Positions 7,682 through 16,473 of a stretch of DNA of 64,000 bases are shown piece by piece. Position 1 is the first letter of the stretch. Every line of letters begins with the position of its first letter. The notes under the pieces are model-generated. The model did not search any database. It was not told the DNA's origin and saw only the letters and a list, made by a program, of their open reading frames with translations. Source of the stretch: Verrucomicrobiota bacterium. Lineage in GTDB: Bacteria > Verrucomicrobiota > Verrucomicrobiia > Opitutales > UBA953. Made by a program: the position numbers and the translations under genes. The stretch covers positions 1 through 64,000 of the forward strand of contig JAPLTU010000036.1 of NCBI GenBank assembly GCA_026397965.1. The letters are read 5' to 3'.

Positions 7682-7759
7682 CCGCGGTTCCGCGGCATAT
7701 CGGGTAGGGACAGCACCACGTGCTGTCCTCTTCTGGATATTTTTCTGGCCAACCGGCCA
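7682..7759. repeat. Cluster of three perfect palindromes (REP-like)
   Basis: Within 78 bases there are three hairpins: CCGCGG-TT-CCGCGG (7682-7695), GGACAGCAC-CAC-GTGCTGTCC (7708-7728) and TGGCC-AACC-GGCCA (7746-7759). None is followed by a convincing T-run on the purC strand, so they are not simple terminators. The arrangement recalls REP/BIME elements found between genes in many bacteria. Whether copies exist elsewhere in the genome cannot be seen here. Confidence 0.6.
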
Positions 7760-7780
7760 ACTGTTCAACGAATCAACTTC

Positions 7781-8677
7781 TTACGAAGTCAGCCGCTCGA
7801 GGCATTCCTGGTAGAGGGCCTGCGTCTTGGCAACGACGTCAGCCGGAAGCGTCGGTCCAGGCGCGGTCTTATTCCAAGGCTGGGTTTCGAGCCAATCGCG
7901 CACAAACTGCTTGTCGTAGGAAGGTTGGGCCCGGCCTGGTTGCCACGTCGAGGTGGGCCAATAACGGGAAGAATCCGGAGTCAGGACTTCATCGATCAGC
8001 ACGAGCGAACCATCGAGCGCATGACCGAACTCGAATTTGGTGTCTGCTAGGATCACGCCGGCCTTGGCGGCCCGGTCGCGTCCCATCTTATAAAGAGCGA
8101 TGGAAGTGTCGTGGACTTTTCGGAAAACATCTGGACCTAAGATTTCGCTGCAGCGCGCGCAGGTGATGGCTTCGTCGTGACCTTCGGCCGCCTTGGTCGA
8201 AGGGGTGAAAATCGGCTCAGGTAGCGGTGAACCGTCGAGCAGACCTTTAGGTAGCGCATGATCCAGGATTGCGCCGGTCTTGGTATATTCCTTGAAGCCG
8301 CTGCCAGCGAGGTAACCGCGAACGACGGCTTCGACGGGCAGAGGGACGAGTTTGCGCACCAGCATCGAGCGCGGGATCAGGTGTTCGTGCCCTTTGAGGG
8401 CGCGCGTCAAAGCCGCCAGGTGATCAGGCACGAGGTGCGTCGGGAACACCGCTTTAGCTTGTTCGAACCACCAAAGGCTGATTTGCGTAAGCAGAATGCC
8501 TTTACCGGGAACGCCATTGGGCATCACGACGTCGAAGGCAGACAATCGATCCGTGGCCACGATGAGGTAGTGTTCGCCGAGATCGAAAACTTCGCGGACT
8601 TTACCTTTGGCTTTGAGAGGGAACGGCAGGCCCGTGACGGTCATCAGTGCTTCCTTGGGCAAGGGCGGCGTTTTCAT
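7781..8677 (-). CDS. purC: Phosphoribosylaminoimidazole-succinocarboxamide synthase (SAICAR synthetase)
   Basis: This enzyme of about 298 residues, from the ATG at 8677, catalyses ATP-dependent condensation of CAIR with aspartate in purine synthesis. Family marks are GKVREVFDLGEHYLIVATDR, SAFDVVMPNGVPGKG, the EAVVRGYLAGSG segment and FEFGHALDGSLVLIDEVLTP, with the late DSSRYWP. The length fits the monofunctional, yeast Ade1-like form. An in-frame ATG 39 bases further upstream is possible but less likely. No other pur genes are adjacent. Confidence 0.95.
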   Translation of the reverse strand: MKTPPLPKEALMTVTGLPFPLKAKGKVREVFDLGEHYLIVATDRLSAFDVVMPNGVPGKGILLTQISLWWFEQAKAVFPTHLVPDHLAALTRALKGHEHLIPRSMLVRKLVPLPVEAVVRGYLAGSGFKEYTKTGAILDHALPKGLLDGSPLPEPIFTPSTKAAEGHDEAITCARCSEILGPDVFRKVHDTSIALYKMGRDRAAKAGVILADTKFEFGHALDGSLVLIDEVLTPDSSRYWPTSTWQPGRAQPSYDKQFVRDWLETQPWNKTAPGPTLPADVVAKTQALYQECLERLTS

Positions 8678-8828
8678 TCTGTTGACCAAATAGGCATCGG
8701 CAGGCCGTAAGGGCAAGGAGAAGGTGATAAAACGGGCAGATTAGAGTGTCTAAGCGGGGTGCGGCCCGACGCCCGTTGACTATGGGAAATCCGCGGAGAA
8801 CATGGGTGTCACCCCAAAATAAAACCCG

Positions 8829-9185
8829 ATGACCAAAACAACCTCCCTCCTCGGACTCATCGTCCTCATGATCGTCGCCTTTTATTTCACGCGCAGCCCG
8901 GGCCTGAGCGCTTCGGATGTCCGACTCTATGTCCGCCACAACGTCGCGGATTATGCCGTTTGGAAAAAGGGTTACGACGCTTTTGCGCCGATGCGCGGCG
9001 ATGTCTTTCATCAAGCCGTTTTCCAGTCTGCCAGCGATCCGAAAGACGTGACGGTCATCCACGACTTCCATTCGCTGGAGGCCGCTCAAGCTTTTGCCAA
9101 TTCTCCGCAACTCAAAGAGACCATGGGTAAGATCGGCGTCGTGGGCGCTCCGCAAATCTGGTTCACGAAGTTAGGGGCCAAATAA
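8829..9185 (+). CDS. Membrane-anchored small protein with antibiotic-biosynthesis-monooxygenase-like fold
   Basis: The protein has 118 residues with an N-terminal transmembrane anchor (residues 6-21). The rest (DVRLYVRHNVADYAVWKKGY, then VTVIHDFHSLEAAQAF and LKETMGKIGV) reads like a dimeric alpha/beta-barrel of the ABM or cyclase type, in which a central strand carries the IHDFHS-like segment. No reaction can be assigned. No good Shine-Dalgarno sequence precedes the ATG. It is followed closely by the Tsr3-like gene on the same strand. Confidence 0.5.
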   Translation: MTKTTSLLGLIVLMIVAFYFTRSPGLSASDVRLYVRHNVADYAVWKKGYDAFAPMRGDVFHQAVFQSASDPKDVTVIHDFHSLEAAQAFANSPQLKETMGKIGVVGAPQIWFTKLGAK

Positions 9186-9216
9186 AGAAGAAGCGAAGCC
9201 GCGACGACTGGGATTA

Positions 9217-9696
9217 TTGCTGCTGATTGTTCAGGTGCGACCGTTGGTCTCCATTATTCGCCATGCCGAAGAAAATTTGGTCAAGTGCACGCTTGAGCCG
9301 TTACGCCACCGACCCGAGCTGGAATTTATCGAAGCCTCCGGGGAGGCGACTCTGGACGGAACGGGAATGTTATTGTTGGAGGTTGGGGCTCCGCCCATCA
9401 CGCTCGCCGACGCCGGGCGAAGGTTGATTTTACTAGATGGCAGTTGGAAGCAGGTTGCCGAATTGAGGGCACGCGTCACCGGCCAGCCCATCGGCCGTTC
9501 GCTGCCTCCGATCCTCTCTTCCTACCCACGCCGGAATCGGGAAGGGCTTGATCCCGTGGAAGGCTTGGCTTCGGTCGAAGCGCTTTATTTCGCCTTACGA
9601 CTGCAAGGGCATGACGACCCGACGCTTTTGGCGCATTATTATTGGCGCGACGAGTTCTTGGAAAAAATCCGGGTCGCGCTGAGCGAGCTGCGCTGA
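9217..9696 (+). CDS. Tsr3/DUF367-like aminocarboxypropyltransferase homologue
   Basis: This protein of about 159 residues follows the Tsr3 layout. A short N-terminal region contains KCTLEPLRHRP, followed by LLLEVGAPPITLADAGRRLI, LLDGSWKQV in place of the usual DCSW, RSLPPILSSYPRRN, the GLASVEALYFALRLQG helix and HYYWRDEFLEKI. Tsr3 in archaea and eukaryotes transfers an aminocarboxypropyl group from SAM to small-subunit rRNA; bacterial homologues are poorly characterised. The start is uncertain: TTG at 9217 or GTG at 9235. The stop overlaps the tatD start (TGATG), so the two genes are coupled. Confidence 0.7.
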   Translation: MLLIVQVRPLVSIIRHAEENLVKCTLEPLRHRPELEFIEASGEATLDGTGMLLLEVGAPPITLADAGRRLILLDGSWKQVAELRARVTGQPIGRSLPPILSSYPRRNREGLDPVEGLASVEALYFALRLQGHDDPTLLAHYYWRDEFLEKIRVALSELR

Positions 9697-10499
9697 TGGA
9701 AATCTTCGACGCCCATTGTCATTATCAGTTCGCCGAAGTGCCCTATGCCGCCGTCGAGCTGGCACGGAGCGAGGGTGTCGGCTTTGCGGTGATCAACGGT
9801 TCGTCTCCGGATGATTGGGAGGATGTGGCCCGTCTTGCGCGCCGCGATGGACGAAATCTTCCCTCATTCGGTTTGCACCCCTGGGATGTGCCGACCGCGA
9901 AGCCTGGCTGGGCGGAGCTGTTGCGGGAATGCCTACTCACGTTTCCGGAAGCCGCCGTGGGCGAAATGGGATTGGACCGATGGGTGAAGGATTTTAATGC
10001 GGAGGCACAGGAGAAAGTATTCCGTCTGCAGCTTGCCTTGGCCGTCGAACTTAACCGGGCACTCACCATCCATTGCGTCAAAGCCATCGGGCCCCTGATG
10101 GAACTCCTGCGCGTTTCGGCGCTGCCTGCCCGCGGATTTCTGCTGCATAGCTGGAATGGGCCAGTGGAATTAGTACCGGAGCTGAGCCGTCTGGGGGCTT
10201 ATTTTTCCTTTAGCGCTCACCATCTGCTGCCCCGTAAGCTTGAACTGCGCACGCAATTCACCGCCGCCATCCCGCGTGATCGCATCTTGATTGAGACCGA
10301 TGCGCCGGCCTTATGTCCGGCCGCCGAGTATCGCCGCCATGAGCTGCCACCCGGGCCAGATGGTACGGAATCAAATCACCCAGCTAATATCTTTAAAACC
10401 AATGAACAGTTGGCTTTGACGTTGGGCGTCACGCCCGAGGCATCGGCGGAGCTGACGCGGGCAAATTTCCGCCGGCTATTTATCAGCCCGCAGAAGTGA
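9696..10499 (+). CDS. TatD-family metal-dependent hydrolase
   Basis: The protein has about 267 residues from the ATG at 9696, which overlaps the previous stop. The amidohydrolase metal-binding pattern is visible: FDAHCHYQF at the N-terminus (HxH), GEMGLDRW (first acidic ligand), LTIHCVKA, FLLHSWNG and ILIETDAPAL with its aspartate. TatD enzymes are 3'-5' DNA exonucleases or deoxyribonucleases in repair and RNA quality control. The sequence is a divergent, shorter member. Its last 24 bases overlap the convergent tcdA gene. Confidence 0.88.
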   Translation: MEIFDAHCHYQFAEVPYAAVELARSEGVGFAVINGSSPDDWEDVARLARRDGRNLPSFGLHPWDVPTAKPGWAELLRECLLTFPEAAVGEMGLDRWVKDFNAEAQEKVFRLQLALAVELNRALTIHCVKAIGPLMELLRVSALPARGFLLHSWNGPVELVPELSRLGAYFSFSAHHLLPRKLELRTQFTAAIPRDRILIETDAPALCPAAEYRRHELPPGPDGTESNHPANIFKTNEQLALTLGVTPEASAELTRANFRRLFISPQK

Positions 10500-11258
10500 G
10501 AGTCGGATAGCTTCGCCGGCGGCTGCGAGCCCGAAGGCGCCAGCGACATGCGAGGCCGTGCCGTAACCCCATTCGCAGTTGGGGTTCAGCTCATTCTCAT
10601 CGGGCAGCGTACCGCCGGGTAGATCAGCGCAATCGGTCGGCTGGACCAAAGGTTCGTCGGACCAGACGCACGAAACATGGAAGAGTCCTTTGCGTGGGAA
10701 ATCGAAATTCTGCCGGAGTCGTTTGCGCACGAGCATCATGAGCGGGTCGTCGCGCGAGGCGGTCAGGTCGGTGACCTTGATGCGGGTGCCGTCGAGGCGG
10801 CCGGCGCAACCGCCGACGCTGACAAGCGGAATCTTGCGATTGAAGCATTCCGCAATCAGCCCGCACTTGGGCGAAAGCGAATCCATCGCATCAATCACCA
10901 CGCCGTCGAAATCTTTTACGACCTCATGGGCGTTTAGCTTGGAAAGAAAGCGCGGGTGGAGCGTGGTGCGGATGGCGGGATGAATCGAGTGGACGCGCTC
11001 CGCCATCGCCTGCGTTTTTTCTTTGCCGTCATTGCCGGCGACGGCATGGAGTTGCCGATTCGTATTGGAAATACAGACCGCATCGCCGTCGACCATGACC
11101 AAGTGGCCGACGCCCGTGCGAGCAAGCGCTTCCGCCGTCCAGGAGCCGACGCCGCCTAAGCCCACGATGAGGAAAGAGCTGCGCGATAACCGTTCCAGGT
11201 TGGCGCGCCCGTAAAGACGGCCGATGCCGGCGAAGCGTTCGATGTAGGCGGGGTCCAT
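10476..11258 (-). CDS. tcdA: tRNA threonylcarbamoyladenosine dehydratase
   Basis: This 260-residue E1-like enzyme has the nucleotide-binding motif IVGLGGVGSWTAEALARTG, the arginine segment CISNTNRQLHA and VVIDAMDSLSPK. In this family the enzyme uses ATP to cyclise t6A at position 37 of tRNAs to ct6A. The DDP and RLRQNFDFPRKGL segments are typical of TcdA rather than MoeB or ThiF. It follows prfA on the same strand with only 12 bases between, so both decoding-related genes are probably co-transcribed. It overlaps the tatD 3' end. Confidence 0.92.
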   Translation of the reverse strand: MDPAYIERFAGIGRLYGRANLERLSRSSFLIVGLGGVGSWTAEALARTGVGHLVMVDGDAVCISNTNRQLHAVAGNDGKEKTQAMAERVHSIHPAIRTTLHPRFLSKLNAHEVVKDFDGVVIDAMDSLSPKCGLIAECFNRKIPLVSVGGCAGRLDGTRIKVTDLTASRDDPLMMLVRKRLRQNFDFPRKGLFHVSCVWSDEPLVQPTDCADLPGGTLPDENELNPNCEWGYGTASHVAGAFGLAAAGEAIRLSLLRADK

Positions 11259-11270
11259 CGCGACGCGGAA

Positions 11271-12362
11271 TTAGGCGGACGGACGCGTAATCGCCTCGGC
11301 ACGCTCGCGCAGGTCGGCTTCATACAGCGCGTTCAGGAGTTCATCGAGGTTGCCTTCGAGGACTTGTTCGATGCCGTGGACGGTGAGGTCGATGCGGTGA
11401 TCGGTGATGCGATTTTGCGGAAAGTTATAAGTCCGGATACGTTCGGAACGATCTCCGGAGCCCACTTGAGTTTTGCGGGCGTCGGCTCGGGCTTCGCGTT
11501 CTTTGGCCCGGGTCAGGTCGAGCAGACGCGCGCGTAGGACGCGCATCGCTTTCGTGCGATTCCGCAACTGAGACCGTTCGTCGGCGCAGTACACCATCAG
11601 CCCCGTCGGCTTGTGGATAATCTGCACGGCGGATTCGGTCTTATTGACGTGTTGACCCCCGGCGCCGCTGGCGCGCGCGACCGACATGTCGAGGTCTTCG
11701 GGCTTTAGGACAACCTCGGCCTCTTCAGCTTCGGGCAGCACGGCGACGGTGGCGGCGGAAGTGTGGACGCGCCCCGAGCCCTCGGTGGCTGGTACGCGCT
11801 GGACGCGGTGGACGCCGGCTTCATGGCGGAGCAGGGCGGTGGCTCCTTCGCCTTCGATGAGTAGGACGGCTTCACGCACGCCGCCAAGATCGGAGTGAGA
11901 GAGGGACATCAATTCGCATTTCCAGCCTTTTTTCTCAGCGAACCGGGTGTAGGCGCGCATCAGCTCGGAAGCGAACAGCGAGGCCTCTTCTCCTCCGGTG
12001 CCGGCCCGAATTTCTACAAGAGCATTACGAGAATCGTCGGGATTGGGGGGGATGATTGAGCGGATGAGCTGTTCTCGGGCGATTTCAACGGCCGGACTAA
12101 GCCGTTTAATCTCTTCTTCGGCCATGTGACGCATCTCCGTGTCGCTTTCACGGGAAAGGCCGATGGCCTCGGCCAGCTCTTGCTCGAGGGCGACCAGGAT
12201 GTCATCGGCCTTTACGGCTTTGGAGGTAAAGCGTAGTTCGGCGCCCAAGGCGGCCGCCCGACGGCTATCCCCGAAGGTCGCCGGATCAGCCATAAACCCT
12301 TCAAGCTCGGTCAGCCGACGGCGAAAGCTGGTGAGGTTGGGGCGAAGGGGGCTGGCGGACAT
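11271..12362 (-). CDS. prfA: Peptide chain release factor 1
   Basis: The protein has 363 residues with the class I release factor layout. The stop-codon recognition loop has PATEGSG (PxT motif of RF1, not SPF of RF2), followed by RVHTSAATVAV. The catalytic GGQ lies in RASGAGGQHVNKTESAVQ, and its glutamine is the residue methylated by PrmC. It terminates translation at UAA and UAG. The upstream gene prmC is not in this window. It is followed at 12 bases by tcdA. Confidence 0.97.
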   Translation of the reverse strand: MSASPLRPNLTSFRRRLTELEGFMADPATFGDSRRAAALGAELRFTSKAVKADDILVALEQELAEAIGLSRESDTEMRHMAEEEIKRLSPAVEIAREQLIRSIIPPNPDDSRNALVEIRAGTGGEEASLFASELMRAYTRFAEKKGWKCELMSLSHSDLGGVREAVLLIEGEGATALLRHEAGVHRVQRVPATEGSGRVHTSAATVAVLPEAEEAEVVLKPEDLDMSVARASGAGGQHVNKTESAVQIIHKPTGLMVYCADERSQLRNRTKAMRVLRARLLDLTRAKEREARADARKTQVGSGDRSERIRTYNFPQNRITDHRIDLTVHGIEQVLEGNLDELLNALYEADLRERAEAITRPSA

Positions 12363-12416
12363 GGTCAGGTTTGGTCAATCGGGACTTGGACAGGCGAGGT
12401 CCCTTGGTTATTCAAT

Positions 12417-12438
12417 GGAGGGGGGATAAGCCCCCTCC
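12417..12438. other. GC-rich hairpin between divergent prfA and HAD gene
   Basis: GGAGGGGG and CCCCCTCC can pair across a 6-base loop. No T-run follows on either strand, so it is not an intrinsic terminator. It would lie in the 5' leader of the HAD gene (ATG at 12472) or upstream of prfA. Function unknown. Confidence 0.5.
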
Positions 12439-12471
12439 GCAAGCCCGACCTTTTACCCACTCCCATTTCTG

Positions 12472-13500
12472 ATGCAGCCCAAGGAACCCGCCCTCCGTAG
12501 CACCCATATCCTCACCTGTGTGTGGGATTTTGATAAGACCCTCTGTCCCGGATATATGCAGACCCCGCTTTTCCGTGCTTTCGGCGTGGACGAAGAGCAG
12601 TTTTGGAAAGAAACGAACCAACTGCCGGCGCTTTATGCCCGCAAGGGAATCCGCACCCCCAAAGATTCGGTCTACCTCAATCACCTGCTCAGTTACGTCA
12701 AAGCGGGAGCCATGAAGGGCCTGACTAATAGCCGCCTGCGGGAGTTGGGGGCGGAAATCAAATTATGCGACGGACTGCCGGATTTTTTCCCAGGACTGAA
12801 GCAGTATGTCGGCGAGTTAGGGCGTAAACATAACATCGAAGTCGTCCTCGAGCATTATATCATCAGTACGGGTTTGGCGGAGATGATCCGCGGGACCTCG
12901 CTCGCAGCACATTGCGACGGGATTTACGGCTGCGAATTTCTGGAGCACCCGTTGCCGCCCCATTTTACCAAGCAGGATGAATTGGCGTTGGATCTGCCGA
13001 CCGAAATCACGCAAGTCGCGGCGATGGTCGATAACACCATCAAGACCCGGTTCCTTTTTGAAATCAATAAAGGCTCCAACAAGAATCCGGAGATCGACGT
13101 CAACGCCGTCGTGCTTACCGAAGATCGACGAGTGCCCTTCGAGAATATGATTTATGTGGCGGACGGCCCGAGCGACGTGCCGGTCTTTTCGCTCTTACGT
13201 AAAAACGGCGGCAAAGCCTTTGCCGTCTATGTGCCGGAAAGCGAAGCCGAGTTCGCCCAGAACGATGCGTTATTGCAGGCCGGACGCGTGCACGGTTACG
13301 GCCCCTGCGATTACTCCGCCGCCTCCTTTACCCCTAAGTGGATTCGCCACGCTTTAGCCAGCATGGTGGAACGCCTCGCCCAAGAACGAACGCGAGCGTT
13401 GGCCGCCCGGGTCACGCGCCCGCCCCGCCACATCCATCCGGAAAACATCCCCCCGGTGCCGCATGATACGACCTCTCAAGGTGCGCTCTTTCACGAATAA
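12472..13500 (+). CDS. HAD-superfamily phosphatase (phosphoserine phosphatase-like)
   Basis: The protein has 342 residues. HAD motif I is WDFDKTL near residue 18, motif II is the serine/threonine in YIISTG, and motif IV is YVADGPSDVP. A long insertion between motifs I and II forms a helical cap (FWKETNQLPALYARKG). The family hydrolyses phosphate monoesters; the substrate is unknown. The last 30 residues are proline-rich and probably disordered. The ftsK ATG follows two bases after its stop, so the genes are probably co-transcribed. Confidence 0.85.
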   Translation: MQPKEPALRSTHILTCVWDFDKTLCPGYMQTPLFRAFGVDEEQFWKETNQLPALYARKGIRTPKDSVYLNHLLSYVKAGAMKGLTNSRLRELGAEIKLCDGLPDFFPGLKQYVGELGRKHNIEVVLEHYIISTGLAEMIRGTSLAAHCDGIYGCEFLEHPLPPHFTKQDELALDLPTEITQVAAMVDNTIKTRFLFEINKGSNKNPEIDVNAVVLTEDRRVPFENMIYVADGPSDVPVFSLLRKNGGKAFAVYVPESEAEFAQNDALLQAGRVHGYGPCDYSAASFTPKWIRHALASMVERLAQERTRALAARVTRPPRHIHPENIPPVPHDTTSQGALFHE

Positions 13501-13502
13501 TC

Positions 13503-16061
13503 ATGCCAGCTCCTGCCCGTAAACGTTCTGCGACCTTGGCTCGACCGGCGAGTGAGAGTCGCCCGTTGCTCGCTATCGTTCTGGGCGTCATCGGCACCTT
13601 CTTGCTGGTCGCGATGGCGTTTCATACCAACAAGGACAGTTATTGGATGCGCGAGATGTTGGAGAGCAAACTTAATCTCCCCGGCGCCACTTCAGATAGC
13701 CTCGAGAGTAATCCTTGCGGATCTTTCGGCGCGAGTGTTGCGGTGCTCTTGTTCAGCGTCTTTGGCTACTCCGCTTTTTTAATCCCCGCTTTCTTGCTGA
13801 TCGCCGCATGGCTGGCGCTTAACCAGCGAGCGCACACCTTGTGGCCGACGAAGGTGGCCTTGATGTCGGCCTGTATCCTTTTCGGCGCACCCATCTTGGC
13901 GCTCTGGCTTGATCCAGAATCAGGGCACATCGTGAATGCTGGCGCCTTTGATCCGAAGGGTTCGGGTGGCTTGCTGGGTAGTTTTATCTACGGCGGCATC
14001 TGCCTGCCGGTCTTAGGCCCGATTGGGACCTGGGTACTCGTCTTCCCGTATGGATTTTGTTTATTAGGATCTTTGGCCGACGACCCTAAGGCCACGCTCG
14101 CCTCTTGGATCGCCGAAATGCGCGATGGTTTGGGCGCATGGAATTCCGACCGTAAAGCCGCGGCCCAGAAAGCGGCCGAAGAAAACCGTCGGAAAGCCGA
14201 AGCGCTCGCCACCGTGCGACGTAAGCAGGAAGAAATCCGCGGACTTGAGATCGCCGCGGTTGTCGAACTGCCCAAGCCCGAAAAGGCTAAAGCGTTACCC
14301 GTAGTGAAGAAAGAAGAACCCGTGGAAGAAGAGGTCGAGGCGCCGAAGACGGTCAAAGCGGAGACGGTGACGATAACGCCTAAGGGTAAGGACGATCCCG
14401 ACCCAGATGGCCCGGCGAAGAAAGAAAAACTGACCCCGCCTCTGCCCGGGAAGAAGGTGATTGTCGTCAAGCCCGACGAAATCGAAAAGGCCAAAGCCTC
14501 GCAGACACTTAAACGTAAAGGAGATTATATTTTTCCCGAGGTCAGGTTACTGACCCAGCCGGTGACGACCAGCCAAGCCCCGGCGGAAGATTTCCGCAAG
14601 CGCGCGGCCGAATTAATCGAGACCTTGTCCCAGTTCAAAGTCAGCGTGATTCCCGTCGATCCCGAAAACGGCATCGATGTGGGCATCCAGCAGGGTCCGT
14701 CGATTACGCGTTATGAAATCAAGCCGGCCCCGGGCGTACGCGTCGAGAGGATCGCTAACCTCTCGAATAATATTGCGATGAACTTGCAAGCCGAGTCGGT
14801 GCGCATCCTTGCCCCGGTTCCGGGTCGCGGCACGGTGGGCATCGAAATTCCGAACAAGGTCCGCAAGGATGTACTCTTGCGTGAAATTATCGAATCCAAG
14901 GCTTGGGCCGAATCGAAGATGGAAATTCCAGTCGTACTGGGCGTGGACAGCGTCACGAACAAACCGGTGATCCAGGATCTGGCCAAGATGCCACACTGTT
15001 TAATCGCTGGCTCCACGGGCCAAGGAAAGTCGGTTTGCATCAACGCCTTCATCGTCTCGTTGCTTTACCGGATGACGCCGGAAGACCTCCGCTTCATCAT
15101 GGTCGACCCGAAGGTCGTGGAATTGCAGGTGTACAGCAAACTGCCCCACTTGTTGATTCCAGTGGAGACAGATCCCAAGCGCGTGCCGGCGGCCTTAAAG
15201 TGGCTCATCGCGGAAATGATGAAGCGCTACAAGATTTTCGCAAAGTGCGGCGTGAAGAACATCACGGGCTTTAACGCTAAGCTCGCCAAAGATGCCGGGG
15301 CTCCGAAGCAAGAAGAGTTGCCGCTTAGCCCGGATGAACAGGCGGCCGCCCGCGAGGCGGCGGAAAGCGTGCTCGATGATGGGATTAAAGTTCCGACGGA
15401 GAAGCTACCTTACATCGTCTGCGTCATCGACGAAATGGCCGACTTGATGATGGTCGCGGCCCAAGATATTGAAACCTCGATTGCGCGCCTGGCGCAGTTG
15501 GCCCGCGCGGCCGGCATTCACTTGGTTGTCGCCACTCAGCGCCCGTCCACCGACGTCATCACGGGCTTGATCAAGGCCAACTTGCCGACGCGCATCGCTT
15601 TCAAGGTTTCTGCCTTGGTGGACTCCCGCACGATCCTGGATAGTCGCGGAGCCGAGACCTTGGTCGGCCGGGGTGACATGTTATTTATTCCGCCGGGCAC
15701 GGCGACGTTGCAGCGCGTGCAAGGGGCTTTCGTGGGTGAACAAGAAGTGGCCGACATCGTGGAATTCATCCGCAGTAAGAACGGCAATCCGGAATTCGCC
15801 CAAGAAGTCGTCGATGCCATCGCGAATGCTTCGGAAGAAGGCGGCGGCGCCGGGATGGAGGGCGAAGCCGGTGAAGATCCGCTGGTCGCCCAGTGCTGGA
15901 ATGTCATTAAAGAAGCGCAACGGGCTTCGGTATCCATGCTCCAGCGTCGGCTCAATCTGGGTTATAATCGGGCGGCTCGGATGATGGATGTCTTAGAAGA
16001 GCGCGGGTATGTCGGGCCAGCGAATGGTTCAAACCCGCGGGAAATCCTGCGCCAAGACTAA
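13503..16061 (+). CDS. ftsK: DNA translocase FtsK/SpoIIIE
   Basis: This 852-residue protein segregates chromosome termini at the division septum. The first 195 residues contain four hydrophobic membrane segments. A charged Lys/Glu/Pro-rich linker spans about 215-340. The motor domain follows, with Walker A GSTGQGKSV near residue 502, Walker B IVCVIDEMADLMM and the VVATQRPSTDVITG segment. The C-terminal winged-helix gamma domain (YNRAARMMDVLEERGYVGP) reads the polarity sequences. The linker is short compared with E. coli FtsK. A strong terminator follows. Confidence 0.96.
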   Translation: MPAPARKRSATLARPASESRPLLAIVLGVIGTFLLVAMAFHTNKDSYWMREMLESKLNLPGATSDSLESNPCGSFGASVAVLLFSVFGYSAFLIPAFLLIAAWLALNQRAHTLWPTKVALMSACILFGAPILALWLDPESGHIVNAGAFDPKGSGGLLGSFIYGGICLPVLGPIGTWVLVFPYGFCLLGSLADDPKATLASWIAEMRDGLGAWNSDRKAAAQKAAEENRRKAEALATVRRKQEEIRGLEIAAVVELPKPEKAKALPVVKKEEPVEEEVEAPKTVKAETVTITPKGKDDPDPDGPAKKEKLTPPLPGKKVIVVKPDEIEKAKASQTLKRKGDYIFPEVRLLTQPVTTSQAPAEDFRKRAAELIETLSQFKVSVIPVDPENGIDVGIQQGPSITRYEIKPAPGVRVERIANLSNNIAMNLQAESVRILAPVPGRGTVGIEIPNKVRKDVLLREIIESKAWAESKMEIPVVLGVDSVTNKPVIQDLAKMPHCLIAGSTGQGKSVCINAFIVSLLYRMTPEDLRFIMVDPKVVELQVYSKLPHLLIPVETDPKRVPAALKWLIAEMMKRYKIFAKCGVKNITGFNAKLAKDAGAPKQEELPLSPDEQAAAREAAESVLDDGIKVPTEKLPYIVCVIDEMADLMMVAAQDIETSIARLAQLARAAGIHLVVATQRPSTDVITGLIKANLPTRIAFKVSALVDSRTILDSRGAETLVGRGDMLFIPPGTATLQRVQGAFVGEQEVADIVEFIRSKNGNPEFAQEVVDAIANASEEGGGAGMEGEAGEDPLVAQCWNVIKEAQRASVSMLQRRLNLGYNRAARMMDVLEERGYVGPANGSNPREILRQD

Positions 16062-16078
16062 GCGCTGGTTGGACGGAA

Positions 16079-16121
16079 AACAAAAGAGCCCGTCCGGCAG
16101 AAGTGGACGGGCTCTTTTGTT
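16079..16121. terminator. Intrinsic terminator after ftsK
   Basis: A perfect 17-bp stem (AACAAAAGAGCCCGTCC with its complement) around a 9-base loop, with A- and T-rich ends on both sides, can act in both directions. It lies between ftsK and the convergent small secreted protein gene. Confidence 0.95.
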
Positions 16122-16139
16122 TAAGGAACTCGGCAGAGA

Positions 16140-16364
16140 TCAGACCTTCTTCTTCTTTTTCTTCTTTTCTGGTTCCGGGGTGGAGGCTGGGGTCGCTGGT
16201 GGGGTGACCACTTTCGTCGGGTCGACGGTCGGGGCGGGATTATTCGGGTCAATCACGGGGCCGGTGACGGCTGGGGCGGGCTCAGCGGCTTTGGTCGGAG
16301 CTGGGGTAGTCTCGGCGGCGTAGGCCAGTTGGGCGAGGAGGCAGAGGGCGAGGAGGGCGTGCAT
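16140..16364 (-). CDS. Small secreted Pro/Ala-rich protein with polylysine tail
   Basis: The protein has 74 residues. A signal peptide (MHALLALCLLAQLAYA) is followed by a low-complexity region rich in Pro, Ala and Thr that ends in seven lysines and valine. No domain is recognised. A basic tail on an extended spacer could attach to DNA, anionic polymers or the wall. It resembles the next gene in design (signal peptide, PAPA-type repeats, lysine clusters), and both have a GGTGTATTA-like sequence just upstream of their ATG on the coding strand. The lack of a domain keeps confidence moderate. Confidence 0.6.
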   Translation of the reverse strand: MHALLALCLLAQLAYAAETTPAPTKAAEPAPAVTGPVIDPNNPAPTVDPTKVVTPPATPASTPEPEKKKKKKKV

Positions 16365-16427
16365 GGTTATATCATTAATACACCAATCTCGGGCGAAGGT
16401 TTCAGGCCGATGGGCTTCGTAAATAAA

Positions 16428-16449
16428 AAACCCCGGCGCGCCGGGGTTT
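16428..16449 (-). terminator. Intrinsic terminator of the 16474-16989 gene
   Basis: AAACCCCGGCG and CGCCGGGGTTT form a perfect palindrome. On the minus strand it is followed by TTTATTT after the stem, giving a normal U-tract. It separates the two small secreted-protein genes, which are therefore probably transcribed independently. Confidence 0.9.
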
Positions 16450-16473
16450 GGAGAGAAGGCCGAGGCCTCGAAC

